Positions 14,602-19,601 of a stretch of DNA of 19,601 bases are shown here, one piece after another. How positions within the stretch are numbered: the stretch's first letter is position 1; the number at the start of each line of letters is the position of its first letter. The notes under the pieces are model-generated. The model saw nothing but the letters and a program-made list of their open reading frames with translations. It did not search any database and had not been told where the DNA came from. The stretch is from Chloroflexota bacterium (lineage in GTDB: Bacteria; Chloroflexota; Limnocylindria; P2-11E), in contig VBGS01000121.1 of assembly GCA_005889445.1 (NCBI GenBank), positions 1-19,601 on the forward strand. The letters are read 5' to 3'. Both the position numbers and the translations under genes were made by a program.

Positions 14602-15223
14602 GCTGGAATATCACCGTACCAGCGGCCGGGTCGAACACCGCGTAGGCGGCGCGCGGATCGCCGTCGCGCGGCTGCCCGACGCTCCCGGGGTTGAAGAACG
14701 AGCGTTCGCCGACGGAGTACGGCTCGCCGTAGCCGATCTGGCCGGTGCGCGTGCCATCGGCGCGGTACAGCGCCGGGACGTGGGTGTGTCCCGCGCAGCA
14801 GTGCGAGGTCTTGGCGAGCGCGAGCGAGGCCGCGGCGGCACGCGCGCTGGTCACGTACTCCCAGAGCGGATCCCGCAGGCTCCCGTGGCAGAGCGTCACG
14901 TCGCTCGTCTCGAGCGTGCGCGGTAGGGCAGCGAGCGCGTCACGCTCGGCGACGGTCAGCCAGCTCCGGTGCAGCGTCACCGCGGTCGCCGCGGCTTCGT
15001 TGAAGAGCTCGAGACCCTCGCCGGTCGCGACCGCGCGGTCGTGATTGCCGGCCACCAGCGTCGCGTGGCGCTCGTTCAGCAGCGCGAGGACCTCGGAGGG
15101 ATCGGGGCCGTAGCCCACGGTGTCGCCGCAGACCCAGAGCGCATCGACCGAGCCGAGATCCCCCAACACCGCTTCGAGCGCGGGGAGGTTCGCGTGGATA
15201 TCGCTGAGAACGCCGACCTTCAC
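14510..15223 (-). CDS. YfcE/MJ0936-type metallophosphoesterase
   Basis: A calcineurin-fold phosphodiesterase of 237 residues with all metal-binding motifs in order: D-x-H (SDIHAN, D8/H10), GDTVGYGPDP (D34), GNHD near 60, a lone His in CHGSLRDP and GHTHVP near the C-terminal third. These bind two metal ions, usually Mn or Ni, and family members hydrolyse phosphodiesters or phosphomonoesters; the natural substrate is unknown. A role against a cyclic nucleotide that controls the co-transcribed KimA permeases is speculative, since c-di-AMP hydrolases are normally DHH or HD proteins. The start is GTG 15223 in a GTGA overlap with the hisA-like gene. No ribosome site is seen, so translation is probably coupled. 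Confidence 0.9.
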   Translation of the reverse strand: MKVGVLSDIHANLPALEAVLGDLGSVDALWVCGDTVGYGPDPSEVLALLNERHATLVAGNHDRAVATGEGLELFNEAAATAVTLHRSWLTVAERDALAALPRTLETSDVTLCHGSLRDPLWEYVTSARAAAASLALAKTSHCCAGHTHVPALYRADGTRTGQIGYGEPYSVGERSFFNPGSVGQPRDGDPRAAYAVFDPAAGTVIFQRVGYPIEATQRRMHVRRLPTMLVERLAFGL

Positions 15224-15924
15224 GCGTGCAGCGCGGCGCGCTGGGCGTCGTGCAGCGTGAACCGGCGCTCGGCGAGGGCACGGCCGATCACGACCGACGC
15301 GACGCCGCGCGCGGCGAGCGCGCGGAGATCTTCGAGATTGCGAACGCCGCCTCCGGCGTGGAGGGTGACCTGGTGGCCCACCACGGCGCGGATCGCGTCG
15401 ATGAGCGCGAGCGGCGGACCCGACAGGCGACCCTCCGCCGACAGATCGATGACGTAGAGCGCGGAAACGCCGGCAAGGAGCGCGGCGCGAGCCGACGCGA
15501 GTGCGCCTCTACCGGTCGCCACCTGAGCGAGGCTCCGCTCACCGCCGCGCGGCGCGAGGAACCCATCGCGTGCTTCGATCTCGACGATCGCGGTGTCGCC
15601 GAGCCTGGCGATCCGGCGGACGAGGTCGTCGTCGCCGAAGACCGCGCTCGAGAAGAGCACGCCCGCGAAACCGCGCTGCGCCGCGTCGATCGCCTGCTCG
15701 ACCCGCGACACGCCGCCGGCGAGACGGCAGGGGACCGCGGCCGCGCGCGCCGCCTCGGTCAGCACGTCGAGATTCGCGAACGTGCCGCTCGCCGCACCAT
15801 CGAGATCGACGAGATGCAGCTCCGTGGCGCCGTCGCGAACGAGCTCGCGCGCGCGGTCGGCGACGCTGACGCGAGATCCATCCGCCGGACGGCCTTCGCG
15901 GACGTCCAGAGACGGGACGATCAC
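15220..15924 (-). CDS. HisA/HisF-family TIM-barrel protein, catalytic residues altered
   Basis: A (beta/alpha)8 phosphosugar-binding barrel related to HisA (phosphoribosylformimino-AICAR-phosphate isomerase of histidine synthesis), 234 residues. The N-terminal catalytic Asp is present (D8 in PSLDV), as are LHLVDLDGA, AGGV and the second phosphate site HAGGGVRN. By alignment from memory to T. maritima HisA, the second catalytic Asp (SLD motif) is Glu in EIEARDG, and the catalytic Thr position is Ile. It may therefore be a HisA with tolerated changes or a paralogue with another substrate. The frame is open well upstream, but GTG 15924 overlaps the rsmG stop by 4 nt and gives a HisA-length protein. 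No other his genes are nearby, which favours caution. Confidence 0.8.
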   Translation of the reverse strand: MIVPSLDVREGRPADGSRVSVADRARELVRDGATELHLVDLDGAASGTFANLDVLTEAARAAAVPCRLAGGVSRVEQAIDAAQRGFAGVLFSSAVFGDDDLVRRIARLGDTAIVEIEARDGFLAPRGGERSLAQVATGRGALASARAALLAGVSALYVIDLSAEGRLSGPPLALIDAIRAVVGHQVTLHAGGGVRNLEDLRALAARGVASVVIGRALAERRFTLHDAQRAALHA

Positions 15925-16604
15925 CACGGTCGCCGCTTGGCGTCGACGGGAGCGCGCGGGAAGCGAAGCGGTGTCGACCGGATCTTTCGCACGACCACGA
16001 GCGATCGGCCAGGGAGGATATCGCCGAGGCCGAGATCGGCCGTCGATCGGATCGCGACGATCTCGCCGCCGATCGCGGCGCAGGCCTTGCGCCCGCCCTC
16101 GAGCTCCGCGTCCAGACGTCCCTTCCACGCGATCGCCTCTCCACCGATATGAAGGAACGGCAGCAGGTACTCGATGACCGCGCCGAGCGTGCCGACCGCA
16201 CGCGCGGTCGCGACGTCGTAGCGCTCCCGACGCTCGGTCACCAGAGACTCGGCCCGTTCATTGCGGATCTCGACTCCGTCGAGCTCGAGCGTGCTTGCCA
16301 CGAGGCCCGGGAGCGCGAGCCGCAGCGCGAGACCGGGAAACCCCGCGCCGCTGCCCACGTCGATGAGCCGCTCGCGTCCGGTCCACCGCCGGACCGCGAG
16401 CGCGCTGAACGAGTCGGCAAAGTGCTTGCGGGCGATGTCCGCCGGTTCGGTGATCGCGGTGAGGTTCACGTCCGTATTGCGTTGGATGAGCAGTGCTCCG
16501 TACCGCGCGCAACGCTCGATCACTCCGGGCCCGAGCTTGAAGGGGATCCGCTCGAGCTCCCGCACCAGCGGCACCAGCCGGGCGTCGGCGGCGACAAGCG
16601 GCAC
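15921..16604 (-). CDS. rsmG: 16S rRNA (guanine-N7) methyltransferase RsmG (GidB)
   Basis: RsmG methylates N7 of G527 in 16S rRNA using S-adenosylmethionine. The 227-residue product has the family N-terminal helices ending in NTDVNLTAIT, the SAM-binding motif LIDVGSGAGFPGLALRLALP, and the segment RYDVATARAVGTLGAVIEYLLPFL that contacts the substrate. The frame is open further upstream, but GTG 16604 gives a normal length; GTG 33 nt further in is a possible alternative. It is the first gene of the nine-gene minus-strand run and starts only 12 bp from the divergent copper-protein gene. A -10-like TACGAT lies 7 nt before the GTG, so the message is probably leaderless. Confidence 0.93.
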   Translation of the reverse strand: MPLVAADARLVPLVRELERIPFKLGPGVIERCARYGALLIQRNTDVNLTAITEPADIARKHFADSFSALAVRRWTGRERLIDVGSGAGFPGLALRLALPGLVASTLELDGVEIRNERAESLVTERRERYDVATARAVGTLGAVIEYLLPFLHIGGEAIAWKGRLDAELEGGRKACAAIGGEIVAIRSTADLGLGDILPGRSLVVVRKIRSTPLRFPRAPVDAKRRPW

Positions 16605-16617
16605 GGTCGATATCGTA
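16605..16617 (-). promoter_or_regulatory. Candidate -10 element for leaderless rsmG operon
   Basis: On the minus strand TACGAT (16612-16617; 4 of 6 to consensus) ends 7 nt before the rsmG GTG. No good -35 is visible 16-19 nt further up. The 12-bp intergenic space also holds the palindrome CGATATCG (16608-16615), a possible operator for either direction. Confidence 0.35.
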
Positions 16618-17318
16618 TGCGGGTAACTCGGGCTGCGGTCGGCCTCTGGGCGGTGTCGTTGCTCGCGTCGCTCGTGCTGGTCGCGCTGCCGATGACGGTC
16701 GATGCGGCGACTTCCGCGGTGACGATCCAGAACTTCGCCTTCGCGCCGAGGACGCTGCAGGTCACGGCGGGCGACACCGTGACCTGGACCAACCGCGACG
16801 GCGCGCCGCACAGCGCGTTCTTCAGCGACGGCTTCAAGACGGTCGTCCTGCAACAGGGTCAGAGCGCATCGCTCCTGTTCGCCACGGCCGGAACGTTCAA
16901 CTACGTCTGCGGCATCCACGGCGCCTCGATGCCTGGAACGGTCGTCGTCGTCGCGGCAGCGACCGCGCCTCCCACACCTGTGCCCACCCCCGCGCCGACG
17001 CGCGCGCCGACACCGGCGCCCACCGCGGCACCGACGGCCGTGCGAACGGCACCGCCGACGGCGGTCGCGACGGACGCGCCGACGGGCGCGCCGACGCCAA
17101 CCGCGGCGCCCGCGGCCACCGAGAACGCGGCGCCGTCAGCTGCCTCTGTTTCACCGACGGTCCAGGTCGCGGTCGTGGCGACAAGCTCGGCTGCCGCCGC
17201 GCCGGCGACCAGTGCAGTCCCCGGCGACTCGGGCCCAGGCCCCGCGCTCGTCGGTGGCGCGGCGGTCGCGGTCGCCGGACTCGCCCTGCTGGCCTGGGCG
17301 CTCGCCCGCAGGCGTTAG
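16617..17318 (+). CDS. Membrane-anchored cupredoxin (type-1 copper protein) 1
   Basis: A plastocyanin-like blue copper protein exposed outside the membrane, likely an electron carrier or copper-binding protein. It has 233 residues: signal peptide 1-30 (cleavage near VDA-A), cupredoxin domain about 32-112, a Pro/Thr/Ala linker about 116-205, then a C-terminal membrane helix (about 209-229) with an Arg-rich end. Copper ligands are H65 in APHS, C98, H101 and M105 in CGIHGASM, a C-x2-H-x3-M loop. ATG 16617 gives a proper signal peptide; the frame is open upstream but that part is the shadow of rsmG. It heads a plus-strand set with a second cupredoxin 23 nt downstream. Specific redox partners are not visible. 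Confidence 0.9.
   Translation: MRVTRAAVGLWAVSLLASLVLVALPMTVDAATSAVTIQNFAFAPRTLQVTAGDTVTWTNRDGAPHSAFFSDGFKTVVLQQGQSASLLFATAGTFNYVCGIHGASMPGTVVVVAAATAPPTPVPTPAPTRAPTPAPTAAPTAVRTAPPTAVATDAPTGAPTPTAAPAATENAAPSAASVSPTVQVAVVATSSAAAAPATSAVPGDSGPGPALVGGAAVAVAGLALLAWALARRR
16970..17130 (+). repeat. Degenerate GCGCCGAC-type repeats coding a Pro/Ala/Thr linker
   Basis: Irregular repeats of about 9-12 nt around GCGCCGAC encode PTPAP/APT units. They form a flexible, probably wall-spanning spacer between the copper domain and the membrane anchor. Copy number could vary between strains. Confidence 0.75.
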
Positions 17319-17328
17319 CCAGCGGCGC

Positions 17329-17334
17329 GACAAT
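17329..17334 (+). promoter_or_regulatory. Candidate -10 (GACAAT) 7 nt before the second cupredoxin
   Basis: GACAAT is followed by 7 nt and then GTG 17342, with no ribosome site. The same GCGACAATC stretch recurs before hpt. No clear -35 is visible, so it is only a candidate for a leaderless start. Confidence 0.3.
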
Positions 17335-17341
17335 CCGCCAC

Positions 17342-17902
17342 GTGCGGCAGGCGAGGCTCGCCCACCTCGCGGCAGCGGTCATCACGCTCGCGATCCTGAC
17401 GATGCCCGACGCCGCGTACGCCGCGACAGCGTCGGTCAGCATCAAGGACTTCGCGTTCCAGCCGAGCGCGACCGTGATCCGCGAGGGTGACACGGTCACC
17501 TGGACGAACCTGGACGGCACCGCGCATACCGCGACGTCGGTCGGCGTATGGGATACCGGCAGCATGCCGCTCGGGGCGTCGCGTTCGGTCACATTCACGG
17601 CCCCGGGGACCTACCTCTACTACTGCGTGTTCCACTCGATCATGTTCGGAACGGTCGTGGTCGTTCCGGCGGGCGAGGCGCTCCCGGCGGTCGCGCCCAC
17701 GATCGCGCCGGCGCTGCTGCGCGGACCCGACGCGCGACCGCTCATCACCGTCGGCACCGAAACGGCACCGACACTCGCGCCGCGCGGCGAACGATCGGCG
17801 CCGACGGATGCGCCGGGCCCGAGTCTTTTCGCCGGCGCGGTGTTCATCGCCGGCATCGCGGCGCTCGCCTGGCGGCTCGCCCTGGTGTCGCGCGTGCGGT
17901 AG
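17342..17902 (+). CDS. Membrane-anchored cupredoxin (type-1 copper protein) 2
   Basis: A second blue copper protein, 186 residues: signal peptide 1-27 (AYA-A), cupredoxin domain about 29-110, a shorter Pro/Ala/Thr linker, then a C-terminal membrane helix about 162-180 and a basic tail. Ligands are H62 in TAHT, and C95, H98 and M101 in CVFHSIM. The C-x2-H-x2-M loop is the short amicyanin type, one residue shorter than that of the upstream copy. Sequence similarity around DTVTWTN shows that the two are paralogues with probably different redox potentials. The start is GTG 17342, 23 nt after the first gene, without a ribosome site but with a -10-like box 7 nt upstream. Confidence 0.9.
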   Translation: MRQARLAHLAAAVITLAILTMPDAAYAATASVSIKDFAFQPSATVIREGDTVTWTNLDGTAHTATSVGVWDTGSMPLGASRSVTFTAPGTYLYYCVFHSIMFGTVVVVPAGEALPAVAPTIAPALLRGPDARPLITVGTETAPTLAPRGERSAPTDAPGPSLFAGAVFIAGIAALAWRLALVSRVR

Positions 17903-17910
17903 GCACCTGC

Positions 17911-17916
17911 GACAAT
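17911..17916 (+). promoter_or_regulatory. Candidate -10 (GACAAT, extended) before hpt
   Basis: TGC directly precedes GACAAT, giving a TGn extended -10, 9 nt before ATG 17926. No ribosome site lies in the gap. It shares GCGACAATC with the box upstream of the second cupredoxin. Confidence 0.35.
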
Positions 17917-17925
17917 CGCCCTCTG

Positions 17926-18495
17926 ATGACGCTCGTCGCGACGCCCCGACCGGCCGACGACATCGCCGAGATCCTCGTGAACGCCGAAGACATCGGCGCG
18001 AAAGTGCGCGAGATGGGGGCACGGATCGCGGCCGACTACGCGGGCAGGGACCTGGTCCTGGTGAGCATCCTGAAGGGCGCGCTGCCGTTCCTGGCGGACC
18101 TCATGCGCGCGACGCAGATACCGCTGGCGCTCGATTTCCTCGAGGTCTCCTCGTATGGCACGGGAACTGAATCGAGCGGGGTGGTGCGCATCCTGAAGGA
18201 CCTCGCGCAGCCGATCGCGGGTCGTGATGTCCTGGTCGTGGAGGACATCCTCGACACCGGTCAAACGCTGAACTACGTCATCGACCACCTCCACGCGCAG
18301 CGGCCCGCATCGGTCCGGCTGTGCGTGCTCCTCGACAAGCCGACACGCCGCGTCGTGCCCGTCGAGATCGACTACCGCGGCTTCGAGATCCCCGACAAGT
18401 TCGTCGTGGGCTACGGGCTTGACTACGCCGAGCGGTACCGCAACCTGCCGTTCGTCGGCGTGCTCAAGTCGGAGGTGTACGCGAGGCCATCGTGA
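17926..18495 (+). CDS. hpt: Hypoxanthine phosphoribosyltransferase
   Basis: A purine-salvage enzyme making IMP or GMP from hypoxanthine or guanine and PRPP in the cytoplasm. It has 189 residues, normal for the bacterial enzyme. Features in order: LVSILKGALPFLADL (pyrophosphate loop), the flexible loop SSYGTGTESSG, the PRPP signature VLVVEDILDTGQTL near 105-118 and the base-binding LLDKPTRR and DKFVVGYGLDYAERYRNLP region. Open frame extends upstream, but ATG 17926 is the family-typical start. It often neighbours tilS and ftsH in other bacteria; here it follows two copper proteins and overlaps the SpoIID-domain gene by 1 nt. Confidence 0.96.
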   Translation: MTLVATPRPADDIAEILVNAEDIGAKVREMGARIAADYAGRDLVLVSILKGALPFLADLMRATQIPLALDFLEVSSYGTGTESSGVVRILKDLAQPIAGRDVLVVEDILDTGQTLNYVIDHLHAQRPASVRLCVLLDKPTRRVVPVEIDYRGFEIPDKFVVGYGLDYAERYRNLPFVGVLKSEVYARPS

Positions 18496-19601
18496 TGGCG
18501 CGCGTCACGCTCGCCCTCGTCGCCACCATCGTCGCGCTGGCGGTCGCGCCGCGACCATCGCTCGCCGCGCCGCTGGGAGCGCTGCCGGCCACGGTCCGCG
18601 TGAACATCGCCGGCCTCGGGACGACCTACGCGCGCATCGGGTCGACGGGCGGGTCGCTGAGGGCCACGGACGCGGGCGGCACGACGGTCTGGAGCGGTTT
18701 CGGCAACACGATCACCCGGCTCGGCGTCCGCCGGCTGGCCGAGCCGGGCGGCACCGCCGCGAAGATCCCGGACCCGATCAACAGCGTCGACGAGCGGCTG
18801 AATCGCGCGCGACAGCTGCGCGAGGCGAAGCTCGCCGCGAAGATCAACGACGTTCCGATCGTCAGCGTCCCGTTCGAGTTCTCGATCGAGAAGGATGACC
18901 CGCTCGCACCGCCGCTCTTCGCGTCGCAGACGATGGTCCCGCTGCGCTTTGCGACGACGGACGGGCTGCTCACCTACAACGGCCGGGTCTTTCGCGGCAC
19001 GCTCGAGCTCGCCAAGGACGACGAGGGCGACATGATCGTCGTGAACGAGGTCGACACCGCGGCGTATCTCGCGTCGGTGATCGGATCGGAGGAGCCGGCG
19101 ACGTGGATGCCGGAGGCCCTCGCCTCGCAGGCGATCGCGGCGCGCACCTACCTCGCCACGCACCTGCAGCGCCACGACCACTACGACCTCGAGGGCGACA
19201 CGCGCGATCAGCAGTACGACGGTCTCGCCGGCGAGGACAAGTCGACGGTGCGCGCCGTCGAGCGGACCGCCGGCATGATCGCCACGTACGACGGCCGCCC
19301 GATCTCAGCGCTCTATTCCGCGAACGCGGGCGGGGTCACCGAGAACAGCGAGAACGTCTACGCGAACGCGCTGCCCTACCTTCGTTCCGTGGCATCGCCG
19401 GGCGACGAGGTCGCGGACGCGAGCTCATGGGGGCACACGAGCTGGCGGTGGACGACGGAGTACACCGCTCCACAGCTTCGCGCGTACCTGCGGCCGCGGG
19501 GCATCGACGTGGGCGACCCGCAGCGCGTCGAGATCACCCAAACGACCGCGACCGGCCGGGTGATGGCTTCGCGGGTGATCGGCTCGGCGGGGACCAAGGA
19601 G
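18495..19601 (+). CDS. Secreted SpoIID/LytB-domain protein, 3' end beyond window
   Basis: An exported SpoIID-domain protein. In B. subtilis SpoIID is a lytic transglycosylase acting on stripped peptidoglycan; related LytB proteins help other wall enzymes. The visible 369 residues have a signal peptide (1-24, PSLAA), a beta-rich N-terminal region with a probable helix near 95-115, then the SpoIID domain from about 180: AYLASVIGSEEPATW, EALASQAIAARTY, QYDGLAGE and SANAGGVTENSENVY. The catalytic Glu would be E199 in SEEP (SEMP in most relatives). ATG 18495 overlaps the hpt stop as TGATG. The frame is open to the window edge. SpoIID-domain proteins also occur in non-sporulating lineages, so sporulation is not implied. 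Confidence 0.9.
   Translation, partial: MARVTLALVATIVALAVAPRPSLAAPLGALPATVRVNIAGLGTTYARIGSTGGSLRATDAGGTTVWSGFGNTITRLGVRRLAEPGGTAAKIPDPINSVDERLNRARQLREAKLAAKINDVPIVSVPFEFSIEKDDPLAPPLFASQTMVPLRFATTDGLLTYNGRVFRGTLELAKDDEGDMIVVNEVDTAAYLASVIGSEEPATWMPEALASQAIAARTYLATHLQRHDHYDLEGDTRDQQYDGLAGEDKSTVRAVERTAGMIATYDGRPISALYSANAGGVTENSENVYANALPYLRSVASPGDEVADASSWGHTSWRWTTEYTAPQLRAYLRPRGIDVGDPQRVEITQTTATGRVMASRVIGSAGTKE

Noticed and set aside
1..19601. CRISPR arrays, tRNA or rRNA genes, insertion sequences, phage or toxin-antitoxin modules.
   Set aside because: I read both strands and saw no spaced repeats, cloverleaf-like genes, transposase motifs or phage proteins.

Overview
The window is a very G+C-rich, densely packed bacterial region with almost no non-coding DNA. 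I place it tentatively in the Chloroflexota or a neighbouring deep-branching Gram-positive-like lineage, probably from an environmental genome. The grounds are an HspR-type heat-shock regulator, KimA-type potassium permeases next to TrkA-type proteins, membrane-anchored cupredoxins with Pro/Thr/Ala linkers, a SpoIID-domain protein and several starts that look leaderless. No rRNA marker is present, so the lineage is inference.

Layout. (1) Positions 1-4186, minus strand: a compact heat-shock operon, hspR - hsp20 - lon - dnaJ/cbpA-like (dnaJ runs off the left edge). (2) 4187-4378: a divergent control region. Two promoters share an overlapping -35 box, and on the rightward side there is a 92-nt rod-like inverted repeat in the leader of the next gene. 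(3) 4379-7843, plus strand: a YegD-type Hsp70-like ATPase, a decayed KdpD-type histidine kinase (two frame breaks, phosphoacceptor region deleted) and an intact KdpE/OmpR-type response regulator. (4) 7922-8335, plus strand: a small protein equivalent to the cytoplasmic tail of the KimA permeases, with no membrane part. (5) 16604 down to 8351, minus strand: nine genes with 4-nt overlaps or gaps of at most 13 nt: rsmG, a hisA-like gene, a YfcE-like phosphoesterase, a PrcB_C lipoprotein, two KimA-type permeases, a UspA protein, an RCK_N-only protein and a full TrkA-type RCK protein. (6) 16617-19601, plus strand: two membrane-anchored type-1 copper proteins, hypoxanthine phosphoribosyltransferase and a SpoIID-domain protein running off the right edge.

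Taken together, the centre of the window (about 5.7-14 kb) reads as a potassium-homeostasis and osmotic-stress island: uptake permeases, nucleotide-sensing RCK subunits, a Usp protein, a KdpD/KdpE-like sensor remnant and a detached permease-tail domain. It is flanked by a heat-shock operon and an envelope/copper operon. The most unusual items are the structured leader before the yegD-like gene, the stand-alone KimA-tail protein, the conserved N-terminal extension on both KimA paralogues, and the His-less kinase beside an intact response regulator.
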